Shown: positions 1-8,434, counted from the stretch's first letter. The stretch is 64,000 bases of DNA from Effusibacillus consociatus (GCF_042652925.1 NZ_JBHSHC010000119.1:49981-113980), one strand, 5' to 3'. Numbers and translations: made by a program. Notes: generated from the letters alone by a model not told the origin.

Positions 1-2
1 AT

Positions 3-176
3 CTGATCGTCATGAAAACTCTTCCCGGCAACGCTCATGCGATAGCCGGTCTGATTGACGCATTGAATTGGGATGACGTATTGGGAACGATCGCTGGCGA
101 CGATACAATTCTGATCATCGGACGAACCAGGGAACACGCCTCCGTAATCGTGGATCGATTCCTTGCATTTTTATAA
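3..176 (+). CDS. argR: Arginine repressor ArgR, C-terminal part (5' end outside window)
   Basis: The open frame encodes about 57 residues that match the ArgR oligomerisation and arginine-binding domain. It has the run KTLPGNAHAI followed by ALNWDDVLGTIAGDDTILII and the ending VDRFLAFL. This domain holds the hexamer together and binds arginine through the GDD acidic pair, which is visible here. The DNA-binding half lies off the window. ArgR lies just upstream of recN in Bacillus subtilis as well, which supports the call. Confidence 0.9.
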   Translation: MIVMKTLPGNAHAIAGLIDALNWDDVLGTIAGDDTILIIGRTREHASVIVDRFLAFL

Positions 177-247
177 GTTGCGAACATTTGTTCTGTGTGA
201 TATTATTGGGATAGCAGGTTGGGAATATGGCCCCCGAGGAGTTTTTA

Positions 248-295
248 ATGATGACCCGAATGGCAAGGGGACTGAAAGAGTGGCAAGGGGACTGA
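248..295 (+). CDS. Possible 15-aa leader peptide upstream of recN
   Basis: A strong Shine-Dalgarno (GAGGAG, 236-241) sits 6 nt before ATG-ATG at 248, but the frame closes at TGA 293-295 after 15 codons. The frame runs through a 20-bp tandem duplication (261-299). With one copy removed, the ATG at 248 would be in frame with recN. It may be a translated leader or the wreck of an older recN start. No homology is recognised. Confidence 0.35.
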   Translation: MMTRMARGLKEWQGD

Positions 296-299
296 AAGA
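261..299 (+). repeat. 20-bp tandem duplication before recN
   Basis: TGGCAAGGGGACTGAAAGA occurs at 261-279 and again at 281-299, one base apart, giving two 20-bp units with 19 of 20 bases alike. Each copy carries an SD-like AAGGGGA. The extra 20 bp shifts the reading frame between the well-placed SD/ATG at 236-250 and recN. Confidence 0.85.
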
Positions 300-315
300 A
301 AGAAAGGGTGATGGT

Positions 316-2049
316 ATGTTGCAAGAACTCTACATTCGTAACTTCGCTTTGGTTGATGAAGTTCGTTTGACTCTGGGGCCCGGCCTTAATGTATTAACCG
401 GAGAAACAGGCGCCGGGAAATCGATTTTGATTGATGCCCTCGGATTGGTTCTGGGCGGCCGCTCCTCTTCCGAAATGGTTCGTCAGGGATGCGAGAAAGC
501 GATTATCGAGGCTCTTTTTGCGGGAAAAAGATGTGATCGTCTTGCTGATCTGTTGCAAGAACAGGGCGTTGAATGGGAAGACGACACACTGGTGATTGTT
601 CGCGAAGTGAGTGTATCCGGGAAGACCGTATGCCGGGTCAACGGTCGCATCGTTACCGTGCAGACCTTGCGTCAAATCGGGGCATTTCTGGTCGATCTTG
701 CCGGACAACACGAGCATCAATCCCTGCTTCGAACGGAAGAGCATCTCGCAATGCTCGATCTGTTTGGCGGGGCAGAACTTCAACGTTTAAAACAATCGGT
801 AACCGATACATATGACCAATACAGGAAAGCAAGACGTGCACTGGAGCAAGCTGCCATGGGGGAGCAGGAGAGGGTACAGCGCATGGATATGCTTCGTTTT
901 CAATTGGAAGAGATCCAGACATTAGGGTTAAAACCGGGAGAAGAAGAAGTTCTTGAAGAAGAAAGACGAAAGTTGGCCCACGCAGAGAAACTTTCGGTCA
1001 CCGCTTCCAATGTGTATGACAGTTTGTACCAGGGTGGAGTGAAACAGGCTTCCATTGTAGAAGTGCTTCATAAACTTGGCACGGAACTCGAAGGAGTTCT
1101 GCGTTATGATTCCTCTTTGGAAACAGTCCTCGAACTTATTAAATCTTCTGCTTACCAACTGGAAGAAGCCGCTCATGAAATACGTTCCTATCGTGATTCA
1201 ATCGAATCGAACCCGGACAAGCTGGGCACGATGGAAGAACGGATCGCAGTCTTAAACCGTTTGCGCCGCAAATATGGGGAATCGGTAGCCGAAATATTAT
1301 CCTACGGAGAGAAAATCGCCCAAGAATTACACGACCTTGAGAATCACGAACAAAACTTGGCACGACTGCAAAATGAGGTGGACAAGCTGGAACAAACGCT
1401 GGCAAAGCAGTCCGTTCAACTTTCTGGCAAGCGCAAAGTGTTCGCGGGAAAATTAGCGAAACGGATTATGGAAGAACTGTCCTCCTTAATGATGCCGCGG
1501 ACCCAGTTTGAAATCAGTTTTCAGTACCCTCCGGATGAGAAAGGTATTCTTGTCAATGATCAAAGAGTTCATGTGACTCAGCAGGGGATTGATCGAATTG
1601 AATTTCTGTTCTCACCCAACACAGGTGAACCTTTACGTCCGTTGGCGAAAATCGCGTCCGGCGGAGAACTGTCGCGTACATTGCTCGCGTTGAAAACGAT
1701 TTTGTCGGGAGACGGCTTGGAAACCTTAGTATTTGATGAAGTGGATACCGGAATCTCGGGTAGAGCCGCTCAAGCGGTGGCGGAAAAAATGTCGGCGCTA
1801 GCTTTATCCAACCAGGTGATTTGCGTGACTCACCTTCCGCAGGTTGCCTGTATGGCAGACAAGCATTTTATGATCCTCAAAAAACAGGAAACAGGACGCT
1901 CCCAAACTGTTGTCAATGAATTAAATGAGAAGGAACGGGTAGAAGAATTGGCACGGATGTTATCAGGAGCGGAGTTAACAGATACGACCCGAAAACATGC
2001 GGAAGAAATGCTGTTACAAGCGAAAGCTCTAAAGAGTAAAGCCTCCTAA
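316..2049 (+). CDS. recN: DNA repair protein RecN
   Basis: RecN is an SMC-like ATPase that gathers at double-strand breaks in the cytoplasm and helps recombination repair. The 577-aa protein opens MLQELYIRNFALVDEV with Walker A GETGAGKS at residues 29-36. A long coiled-coil arm fills the middle, followed by the ABC signature SGGELSR near 450 and Walker B LVFDEVDTGISG near 475. The start at ATG 316 matches the conserved RecN N-terminus and has a modest SD (AAAGGGTG) upstream. An open frame extends back to 163, overlapping argR, but without a better start. A perfect terminator follows the gene. Confidence 0.95.
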   Translation: MLQELYIRNFALVDEVRLTLGPGLNVLTGETGAGKSILIDALGLVLGGRSSSEMVRQGCEKAIIEALFAGKRCDRLADLLQEQGVEWEDDTLVIVREVSVSGKTVCRVNGRIVTVQTLRQIGAFLVDLAGQHEHQSLLRTEEHLAMLDLFGGAELQRLKQSVTDTYDQYRKARRALEQAAMGEQERVQRMDMLRFQLEEIQTLGLKPGEEEVLEEERRKLAHAEKLSVTASNVYDSLYQGGVKQASIVEVLHKLGTELEGVLRYDSSLETVLELIKSSAYQLEEAAHEIRSYRDSIESNPDKLGTMEERIAVLNRLRRKYGESVAEILSYGEKIAQELHDLENHEQNLARLQNEVDKLEQTLAKQSVQLSGKRKVFAGKLAKRIMEELSSLMMPRTQFEISFQYPPDEKGILVNDQRVHVTQQGIDRIEFLFSPNTGEPLRPLAKIASGGELSRTLLALKTILSGDGLETLVFDEVDTGISGRAAQAVAEKMSALALSNQVICVTHLPQVACMADKHFMILKKQETGRSQTVVNELNEKERVEELARMLSGAELTDTTRKHAEEMLLQAKALKSKAS

Positions 2050-2056
2050 ATCAATA

Positions 2057-2116
2057 CCGGGTAAAAATGGCGTTCGGCTGCGGCTGGGAATCCCATTTTT
2101 ACCCGGATTTTCTTTT
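2057..2116 (+). terminator. Rho-independent terminator after recN
   Basis: A perfect 14-bp stem (CCGGGTAAAAATGG at 2057-2070 with CCATTTTTACCCGG at 2092-2105) is followed by ATTTTCTTTTT. Confidence 0.85.
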
Positions 2117-2136
2117 TGGCAAATCTGTTCGGAACG

Positions 2137-2166
2137 GCATAAAAGCACCGTAGAAGGGCAATTTTA
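2137..2166 (+). promoter_or_regulatory. Candidate sigma-F/sigma-G promoter for spoIVB
   Basis: GCATA at 2137-2141 and GGCAATTTTA at 2157-2166 are 15 nt apart. The match to the forespore consensus (GYATA, 15 nt, GGnnAnAHTR) misses one base. spoIVB is forespore-expressed in B. subtilis, so the class of promoter is expected here. The assignment rests on pattern and context only. Confidence 0.5.
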
Positions 2167-2179
2167 TATACACATACCC

Positions 2180-3538
2180 ATGGAGCAAAAAAGTCGAATT
2201 CGAGGGGGCGTGGCGCAGTTGGCAAACTTTATTCTGAAAAGAGGAATTGGACTTATTCTGGCAAGTCTTGTCGTCGCTCTGTTCAGTTCGACTCCAGTCC
2301 ATGAATGGGCTGCCACACCCGGTCAAATTCGAGTCCTGGAAGGTCATAGTGCTCTGCTCAAATTAGGACTTCCGGTAAGCGCCACCGTTACCACTTCCAA
2401 CGCTCAAGTTGCGGCCGTTCATGGACCTCCGGATTCAAGAAACGCATTTAACCTGAAGCAACCGATTCGAATCGATTCTTTCACACAAGGAGATGCGGAT
2501 GTTAAGGTTAAACTTTTCGGCATCCTGCCGCTTAAATCGGTTCACGTAAGTGTTGTGCCGGATATAAAAGTGGTACCTGGAGGGCAATCCATTGGAGTGA
2601 AAATAAAGTCCGACGGGATTATGGTGGTGGGATACAATCTGGTGAAAGATCACAATCGATCCCTCTCACCCGGGGAAGCGGCCAACGTGAAAGTCGGCGA
2701 TGTGATTACGGCAATTGACGGCCGTGCCGTTCAAGGGGTGGAACAGGCAGCCGACTTAATCAACAAGGCCGGAAAAGAGAAACGGGATATCGAGCTTACG
2801 CTGCTGAGATCGAAAAATCATATCAAATTGCGGGTTACACCCACTTGGGACAAAGACTCGGAAACCTACAGAATCGGTTTATATATTCGGGATTCAGCGG
2901 CGGGTGTAGGTACCCTGACATTTTTTGCTCCCAAATATAACGTATTCGGTGCTCTCGGGCACGTCATTTCAGACATGGACACCGGACAGCCCATAGCGGT
3001 AAAAGAAGGGCAGGTTGTACACTCCAGTGTCACCTCGATTGATAAAGGAGAAAGCGGACAGCCGGGTGAAAAACGCGGCAACATGATTGACGAACATAAT
3101 GTGCTTGGCACAATCAAAAAGAACTCCGACTTCGGAGTGTTTGGCACCATGAAAAAGACTCCCGACTATGGCAAGACAACCGAACCGATTCCTATTGCTC
3201 TGGCGGAACAGGTGAAGGAGGGGCCTGCTACAATTTTAACGGTTGTGGACGGCCAGAAAGTGGAGGAGTACTCGATCGAAATCGTCAATGTGCTCCGGCA
3301 AAAATACCCCGCAACCAAGAGCATGGTCATTAAAATTACCGATCCGCGGCTGCTTGAAAAAACCGGCGGAATTATCCAAGGAATGAGTGGAAGTCCGATT
3401 CTCCAGGATGGAAAGATTGTTGGAGCGGTAACACACGTATTCGTCAACGATCCGACGCAAGGATACGGAGTTTTCATTGAGTGGATGTTGAATGAGGCCG
3501 GGATTCAAACGAAAACTGCATCCGCAAAAGCTTCTTGA
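2180..3538 (+). CDS. spoIVB: SpoIVB signalling serine peptidase
   Basis: SpoIVB is made in the forespore, secreted into the intermembrane space, and cuts SpoIVFA to release pro-sigma-K processing. The 452-aa product has one N-terminal membrane segment (about residues 20-40), a PDZ domain around 130-220 (GEAANVKVGDVITAIDG), and the peptidase domain with GMSGSPILQDGK near 405, which holds the catalytic Ser. Start ATG 2180 has no clear SD. Position between recN and spo0A agrees with B. subtilis. Length is close to the family norm, and a terminator follows directly. Confidence 0.95.
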   Translation: MEQKSRIRGGVAQLANFILKRGIGLILASLVVALFSSTPVHEWAATPGQIRVLEGHSALLKLGLPVSATVTTSNAQVAAVHGPPDSRNAFNLKQPIRIDSFTQGDADVKVKLFGILPLKSVHVSVVPDIKVVPGGQSIGVKIKSDGIMVVGYNLVKDHNRSLSPGEAANVKVGDVITAIDGRAVQGVEQAADLINKAGKEKRDIELTLLRSKNHIKLRVTPTWDKDSETYRIGLYIRDSAAGVGTLTFFAPKYNVFGALGHVISDMDTGQPIAVKEGQVVHSSVTSIDKGESGQPGEKRGNMIDEHNVLGTIKKNSDFGVFGTMKKTPDYGKTTEPIPIALAEQVKEGPATILTVVDGQKVEEYSIEIVNVLRQKYPATKSMVIKITDPRLLEKTGGIIQGMSGSPILQDGKIVGAVTHVFVNDPTQGYGVFIEWMLNEAGIQTKTASAKAS

Positions 3539-3540
3539 GG

Positions 3541-3567
3541 CACCCGAACTTCGGGTGTTTTCTATTT
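3541..3567 (+). terminator. Terminator after spoIVB
   Basis: CACCCGA-ACT-TCGGGTG hairpin at 3541-3557 followed by TTTTCTATTT. Confidence 0.85.
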
Positions 3568-3596
3568 AGGACTTTAGAACTATTTTCCCAGTTTTT

Positions 3597-3732
3597 TTCG
3601 ACAAGAAAGTGACATTTATCCCGGGAATTTATAATATTTATCTAAAAGGATCATTTGTCGAAAAATATTCAAGGTGAAATGTCGGAATATTTTAGTGAGT
3701 TTCTGGAAGGATAAGGCCCTGTTTTGTCGAAT
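3597..3732 (+). promoter_or_regulatory. Cluster of putative Spo0A boxes upstream of spo0A
   Basis: TGTCGAA-like boxes lie at 3597-3603 (reverse strand), 3656-3662, 3679-3687 (TGTCGGAA variant) and 3725-3731. The family consensus is TGNCGAA. Four in 135 bp around the promoter suggest autoregulation by Spo0A-P, as known in B. subtilis. Confidence 0.6.
3609..3637 (+). promoter_or_regulatory. Sigma-A type promoter for spo0A
   Basis: GTGACA (3609-3614), 17-nt spacer, TATAAT-like TAATAT (3632-3637). It corresponds in place to the vegetative spo0A promoter of B. subtilis. I did not find a convincing sigma-H promoter beside it. Confidence 0.7.
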
Positions 3733-3774
3733 TCTATTTGCGTGGAAAAGAACGGTCAGAAGGGGGACCTATTG

Positions 3775-4542
3775 GTGAATCAAATCAAAATTTTGGTCGC
3801 GGATGATAACAGGGAATTTGCAGATCTTCTGAAGGAATTTATCTCTGAGCAACGCGACATGGAAGTTGTCGGTATCGCCTACAATGGAAATGAAGTCCTT
3901 GAAATGATTGAAACCCACACTCCAGATGTGATAATCCTTGATATTATTATGCCGGTGTTAGACGGAATCGGTGTGTTGGAAAAGATCCAAAACATGAATT
4001 TAAAGCCCGAACCGAAAATCATCATGCTTACCGCATTCGGTCAAGAAACGATTACCAAAAGGGCGGTGGAACTGGGAGCATCCTATTATATTCTCAAACC
4101 GTTTGACATGGATATCCTGATCAATCGGATCCGTCAAGTAGTTCGGATTCCGAGCGGTTCCAAGCAGCCGCCGATTATGACCCGGGGCAAGAACGTAGAT
4201 GCTTCGATTACCAATATCATTCATGAAATTGGTGTACCCGCCCATATTAAAGGGTATCACTACCTTCGTGAAGCGATTAATATGGTGTACAAAGATGTCG
4301 AAATCTTGGGTTCGATCACCAAGGTTCTGTATCCGAAAATCGCTGACAAATACAACACCACCCCAAGCCGTGTAGAACGTGCAATTCGCCACGCGATTGA
4401 AGTGGCATGGGGCCGAGGCAACGTTGATGCCATTCGCTCTGTATTCGGTTACACCGTTAGCGTTGGTAAAGCAAAACCAACCAATAGCGAATTTATCGCG
4501 ATGGTTGCTGACAAGCTGCGGATCGAGGCGAAGATTTCGTAA
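3775..4542 (+). CDS. spo0A: Sporulation master regulator Spo0A
   Basis: Spo0A is the response regulator at the end of the phosphorelay and switches on sporulation genes. The 255-aa protein has a receiver domain (1-120) with acidic pair D10-D11, phospho-acceptor D56 in LDIIMP and K in LKPFD. The C-terminal sigma-A-contacting and DNA-binding domain includes the recognition region NTTPSRVERAIRHAIEVAW. GTG 3775 is the preferred start: AGGGGGA at 3761-3767 sits 7 nt upstream, and the frame's upstream extension to 3724 covers a candidate Spo0A box. A strong terminator follows. Confidence 0.97.
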   Translation: MNQIKILVADDNREFADLLKEFISEQRDMEVVGIAYNGNEVLEMIETHTPDVIILDIIMPVLDGIGVLEKIQNMNLKPEPKIIMLTAFGQETITKRAVELGASYYILKPFDMDILINRIRQVVRIPSGSKQPPIMTRGKNVDASITNIIHEIGVPAHIKGYHYLREAINMVYKDVEILGSITKVLYPKIADKYNTTPSRVERAIRHAIEVAWGRGNVDAIRSVFGYTVSVGKAKPTNSEFIAMVADKLRIEAKIS

Positions 4543-4594
4543 ACGAATTGCCGCAAGGGACTTCGGCTTTTGGGTAAAGCAACTTAAAACAACT

Positions 4595-4647
4595 AACACC
4601 TTGCATTAGTTGGTTTCCTTTAATCAATTAATGCAGGGTGTTTTTTT
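4595..4647 (+). terminator. Terminator after spo0A
   Basis: AACACCTTGCATTA (4595-4608) pairs with TAATGCAGGGTGTT (4629-4642) with one wobble, followed by a T tract. Confidence 0.85.
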
Positions 4648-4683
4648 GGCCGGCAATTGGTTTGGTCCCTTATTGGTTTTCGA

Positions 4684-4714
4684 ACAGAAAAGAGACCGCG
4701 CGTAGACGATCTCT
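4684..4714 (-). terminator. Terminator after the SLH gene (minus strand)
   Basis: Read on the minus strand, AGAGATCG and CGGTCTCT pair with one G-U and are followed by TTTTCTGTT. Confidence 0.6.
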
Positions 4715-4745
4715 CCCAGAATCCAATTATTTATTCAAATCAGAT

Positions 4746-5009
4746 CTATCGGCCTAAAAAAGTTTTGATGTCTTCCACGTTTGCCTGATGCTCTCTGTAA
4801 ATCATGCTGGCTACTTCTCCGCGTGTGATGTTGTTTTCCGGTTTGAACGTTCCGTCTGGATAACCGCTAGTAATTCCCCAATCTTTCAGTGCATTTACGG
4901 CGGTATGATACCAAGCATCACTTGGTACATCCGTAAAGTAGTTGCTGGCAACAGCTGCACTCCCTACGGTAGATAATGCGAGTGTCAATACCAAAACTTT
5001 CTTTTTCAT
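4746..5009 (-). CDS. Small secreted protein with one S-layer homology (SLH) domain
   Basis: The 87-aa product has a signal peptide (MKKKVLVLTLALSTVGSAAVA) followed by a single SLH domain (YFTDVPSDAWYHTAVNAL...GYPDGTFKPENNITRGEVASM). SLH modules bind pyruvylated cell-wall polymers, usually as three tandem copies fused to a larger protein. Here there is one copy and nothing else. SD GGGGGAA lies 7 nt before the ATG. It could be a wall-binding accessory or a relic of a larger S-layer protein. The gene has its own terminator and points towards spo0A. Confidence 0.85.
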   Translation of the reverse strand: MKKKVLVLTLALSTVGSAAVASNYFTDVPSDAWYHTAVNALKDWGITSGYPDGTFKPENNITRGEVASMIYREHQANVEDIKTFLGR

Positions 5010-5395
5010 CGAATGTTCCCCCTATTCTCCTCGTTCAGTTCCCCTTTTGACGGCTGGATCCAGACTATAAATAAATTGGACCGTCCACAGCAGACGGTCC
5101 CACAGAAACAAAATTTACCCCAAGTCAATCGCAACTGTCTTTAAGATGAATGATCGGTCGGCCCTACCACAATAAATTTGCTAACTTTTTTATTCTCTTT
5201 TAATCTATTCAGAGTGTCAAGTAGTTCTTATAATTTACCTATATATGGTTTTTTAGTTGAGTTTTCCAAAAATGAATTAAATGAGGCAAAAATGCATTAG
5301 ACAATCGCATATGATTGAGAAAAGAGTCAAAAAGTAAATGCCAAGAGCCTACTGACAATTGATTTTTTTGAGTCTCAAAGAGAGATTCCGCTGTA
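5010..5395. other. Intergenic region between SLH gene and fadF-like gene
   Basis: About 390 bp without a gene, AT-rich towards the right. It holds a perfect hairpin (GGACCGTC 5078-5085 with GACGGTCC 5093-5100, loop of 7) and a dyad CAATCGCATATGATTG at 5302-5317 roughly 80 bp upstream of the sigma-54 promoter. That dyad would be in reach as an enhancer-binding site. No RNA class is recognised. Confidence 0.5.
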
Positions 5396-5411
5396 TGGCA
5401 CAATTATTGCT
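5396..5411 (+). promoter_or_regulatory. Sigma-54 (-24/-12) promoter of the fadF-like gene
   Basis: TGGCACAATTATTGCT matches the consensus TGGCAC-N5-TTGCW without a mismatch in the GG and GC cores, which are 10 nt apart (GG 5397-5398, GC 5409-5410). Transcription would begin near 5422, about 75 nt before the fadF start. The controlling enhancer-binding protein is not evident next to it. BkdR, at 47.9 kb, is the only one in this window. Confidence 0.8.
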
Positions 5412-5495
5412 TGGATACAAATGCAAGAGGGAAAGATAATGGAAGAACTTGTCTGATTAAAAGTGGATTTCATGGAAAAGGAGAGGCGAGCGTTT

Positions 5496-7658
5496 ATGAA
5501 CGTTGCAAGTATCTTATTTCTCTTTTCCTTCCTGGCTGTCCTGGGATATTCCCTGTATGCCTTTTGGAAGGTAATGAGTGCTCGTTACAGATTTATTCAG
5601 TTAGGGAACCCGGAGCCAATCGGGGATTGGAATCAGAGAATTCGAGTCGCTGTCCGTCAGGTATTCGGTCATTCCAAAATTTTCAAAGACCGTAAAAGCG
5701 GTTTGGCCCATTTGGTGATCTTTTACGGATTTATTATTTTGCAGTTTGGTGCCCTTGAAATTATTGTGAAAGGCTTCATTCCAGGTTTTCATTGGCCGTT
5801 AGGTCCGTTTCATCCCTGGTTTGGTTTGTCGCAGGAAATTACGGTCGCTGCAATTTTCCTTTCCGTAGGCTATGCCGCTTACCGGAGGTTTGGAGAAAAG
5901 CTGCGCCGGTTAAAACGCGGAGAAAAAACGACGATTCTTTATTGGTTTATCTTTACCCTGATGTTGAGTGTGGTGTTGACACTTGCTTTTGAGAAAATTT
6001 GGTTAGGACATGGCGCATCCGTCTACAGTCCCTTTTCCTCCTTCATCGCGGGATTTTTTGCAGGAATTGGCAGCAGTGCCGCATACTGGCTCTTTTATGT
6101 ATTTTGGTGGGCGCATCTCCTCATTTTGCTTGCTTTCCTGCTTTATGTACCTCAGTCGAAGCACGCCCATCTGTTATTTGCACCATTTAATATCTTGCTT
6201 TCCAATATGGGTCCGCCGAGCAAGCCGAGCGTACTGGATTTCTCGGACGAAACGGTTGAAGAGTTTGGGGTAAACAAGGTAGAAGACTTCACCAAGGGGC
6301 AACTCCTCGACCTCTATGCCTGTGTGGAGTGCGGCAGGTGCACCAATATGTGTCCCGCCTCGAATACCGGAAAAATGCTGTCCCCGATGCACTTGATGAC
6401 CAAGATTCGTGACCATTTGAACGAAAAAGCGGAGGCAATGCTTGGTCTGTCACCTTGGGCTCCCGGCAGAATCATGACCGCGCCCGCAGGCATGGTCCAT
6501 GTTATGACCGAGGTTCCTTTTGCCCACGGAGAACCTGAAGGATTCGAACCCAGTCCTCATTTGCACACCGATATAACGCCCACGATGCATCGCCAGGAAG
6601 CGACATGGCAAGTGCAGGAAAGAGATATAAACGAAATTTCGTTAATCGGGGATGTGATTTCCGATCAGGAACTCTGGGCGTGTACAACCTGCCGGAATTG
6701 TGAAGATCAGTGCCCGGTCGGCAATGAGCATCTTGGACTCATCTACGGCATGCGCCGTCATCTGGTTATGACACAGGGAAGCATGCCTGCTGAGGTGACA
6801 CGAACCCTAAACAACATTGAACGTCAAGGAAACCCGTGGGGGATCAATCGAAACGACCGTGTCAAGTGGCGGAACGAGTTTCCCGATCTTACCATTCCTA
6901 CCGTAGATGAAGTGGACACATTTGAGTATCTTTTCTGGGTGGGGTCCATGGGTTCTTATGATAACCGAAACCGCAAAGTGATCCAATCCTTTGTGAAGAT
7001 TATGAACGAAGCGGGCATTTCGTTCGCTATACTGGGGAATGAAGAAATGAACTCCGGCGATACTGCTCGCCGTGTCGGGAACGAGTTTCTATTCCAGGAA
7101 CTGGCCCAACAAAATATTGAAATCTTTAAGGAGTACGGTGTAAAGAAGATCGTTACATGTGACCCGCACGCGTTCAATTCATTCAAAAATGACTATCCGG
7201 ACTTTGGTCTCGAAGCGGAGGTCTATCACCATACGCAATTGGTCGATCGGTGGATCAAGGAAGAACGTATCAAGTTAGGCAACCGGGTTGAAGAACGGGT
7301 GGTCTATCACGATTCCTGTTATTTGGGCCGGTACAATGGCATCTATGATGCTCCTCGCAATATATTGAATGCGATTCCGGGTGTTGAATTGGTTGAAATG
7401 GAGCGCAATAAAGAAGACAGCATGTGCTGTGGAGCCGGGGGCGGCAGAATGTGGATCGAGGAGCATGAGGGTGTCCGCGTAAATGCAAAACGTGTCGAAC
7501 AGGCTCTCGATGGGAAACCTTCCGTGATCGGAAGCAACTGCCCGTATTGTCTAATAATGATGGGGGATGGGATCAAACAGTTCGATGCCGATGAACAGGT
7601 TCGTGCACTTGATCTGGCAGAACTTGTTGAGATGTCCTTAATTAAAAAATCCACCTAA
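5496..7658 (+). CDS. fadF: FadF-like heterodisulfide-reductase-type iron-sulfur membrane oxidoreductase
   Basis: The 720-aa protein joins an N-terminal membrane domain (about five helices, nitrate reductase gamma-like, residues 1-240) to a soluble half. That half has two CxxCxxCxxxCP clusters (CVECGRCTNMCP and CTTCRNCEDQCP) and two cysteine-rich CCG modules (DSCYLGRYNG, SMCCGAGGGRMW). This layout is that of B. subtilis FadF, thought to pass electrons from ETF, reduced by acyl-CoA dehydrogenases, to menaquinone. ATG 5496 has AAGGAGAGG upstream; GTG 5463 and ATG 5472 are alternatives. A sigma-54 promoter precedes it, suggesting substrate-induced control. Confidence 0.85.
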   Translation: MNVASILFLFSFLAVLGYSLYAFWKVMSARYRFIQLGNPEPIGDWNQRIRVAVRQVFGHSKIFKDRKSGLAHLVIFYGFIILQFGALEIIVKGFIPGFHWPLGPFHPWFGLSQEITVAAIFLSVGYAAYRRFGEKLRRLKRGEKTTILYWFIFTLMLSVVLTLAFEKIWLGHGASVYSPFSSFIAGFFAGIGSSAAYWLFYVFWWAHLLILLAFLLYVPQSKHAHLLFAPFNILLSNMGPPSKPSVLDFSDETVEEFGVNKVEDFTKGQLLDLYACVECGRCTNMCPASNTGKMLSPMHLMTKIRDHLNEKAEAMLGLSPWAPGRIMTAPAGMVHVMTEVPFAHGEPEGFEPSPHLHTDITPTMHRQEATWQVQERDINEISLIGDVISDQELWACTTCRNCEDQCPVGNEHLGLIYGMRRHLVMTQGSMPAEVTRTLNNIERQGNPWGINRNDRVKWRNEFPDLTIPTVDEVDTFEYLFWVGSMGSYDNRNRKVIQSFVKIMNEAGISFAILGNEEMNSGDTARRVGNEFLFQELAQQNIEIFKEYGVKKIVTCDPHAFNSFKNDYPDFGLEAEVYHHTQLVDRWIKEERIKLGNRVEERVVYHDSCYLGRYNGIYDAPRNILNAIPGVELVEMERNKEDSMCCGAGGGRMWIEEHEGVRVNAKRVEQALDGKPSVIGSNCPYCLIMMGDGIKQFDADEQVRALDLAELVEMSLIKKST

Positions 7659-7713
7659 AAGCTAAAACAGTCAGTTTGTATTAGTGAATTTAGAAATTTT
7701 AAAAATGTAAGGG

Positions 7714-7742
7714 TTTACATTTTTAAAAAGGTTGTCTATAAT
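7714..7742 (+). promoter_or_regulatory. Sigma-A promoter of the glpFK operon
   Basis: TTTACA (7714-7719), 17-nt spacer, TATAAT (7737-7742). Confidence 0.8.
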
Positions 7743-7783
7743 CAAGACAATAAGTGAATAGATCTAGCTGTGAGAATATGAGA

Positions 7784-7838
7784 ACAGCCGATATCTGAAG
7801 AGGAACCCCTTTTCCGTGGATGATATTGGCTGTTTTTT
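7784..7838 (+). terminator. Leader terminator of glpFK, probable GlpP antitermination site
   Basis: ACAGCCGATATC (7784-7795) pairs with GATATTGGCTGT (7822-7833), followed by six T. It lies between promoter and coding region. In B. subtilis the glp leaders are opened by the antiterminator GlpP with glycerol-3-phosphate. Use of GlpP here is inferred from that family knowledge. Confidence 0.75.
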
Positions 7839-7854
7839 GTTTGTCTGAAAGGGG

Positions 7855-8409
7855 GTGGCAGTGGGCGCCATCAGTGGAGCTCATTTAAACCCGGCCGTGA
7901 CAATCGGACTGGCTTCAATCGGAAAATTCCCGTGGAAACAGGTTCCTACTTATATTCTCGGACAAATGATTGGAGCATTCCTGGGGGCTGTTCTGGTGTG
8001 GCTGCACTATCTGCCGCATTGGGGTCAGACGGAAGAAAAAGATCTGAAATTGGCAGTCTTCTGTACAGGGCCAGCGATCCGCAGCACAGGAGCCAATCTG
8101 ATTAGTGAAATCTTTGGTACTTTTATTTTGGTATTGGCGATCTTGGCTATCGGTGCTAACAAATTCACAGAAGGTCTGAATCCATTGATCGTAGGGTTTT
8201 TGATTGTAGCAATCGGTCTTTCTTTAGGCGGAACAACTGGATATGCCATCAATCCGGCGCGTGATCTTGGACCGCGAATTGCACACCTTGTACTCCCGAT
8301 AGCAGGGAAAGGACATTCTGACTGGGGCTATGCTTGGATCCCAGTCGCAGGTCCAATCATCGGTGGTGTTTTAGGAGCACTTTTCTACGTGGCTGCTTTT
8401 GGTGCCTAA
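7855..8409 (+). pseudogene. glpF: Glycerol facilitator GlpF, N-terminally truncated
   Basis: The 184-aa frame begins inside the protein: its start (VAVGAISGAHLNPAVTIG) contains the first NPA motif of the aquaporin fold, which normally sits near residue 60-65. The second motif GYAINPARDLGPR and a normal C-terminus are intact. Transmembrane helices 1 and 2 (about 55 residues) are missing, and the leader with its SD (AAAGGGGGTGG) joins straight to the interior. A deletion of roughly 160 bp explains this. A working channel is unlikely. It heads a glpFK unit that is also broken downstream. Confidence 0.85.
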
Positions 8410-8434
8410 ATCTTTAACCTAAGGGGGAATTACA

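Noticed and set aside
3640..3700. Sigma-H promoter for spo0A
   Set aside because: AAGGATC and GAAT-like pieces are present but about 30 nt apart, too far for the consensus spacing.
3724..3774. Longer Spo0A from TTG 3724
   Set aside because: The extension covers a Spo0A box and has no SD, while GTG 3775 has a full SD and the conserved N-terminus.
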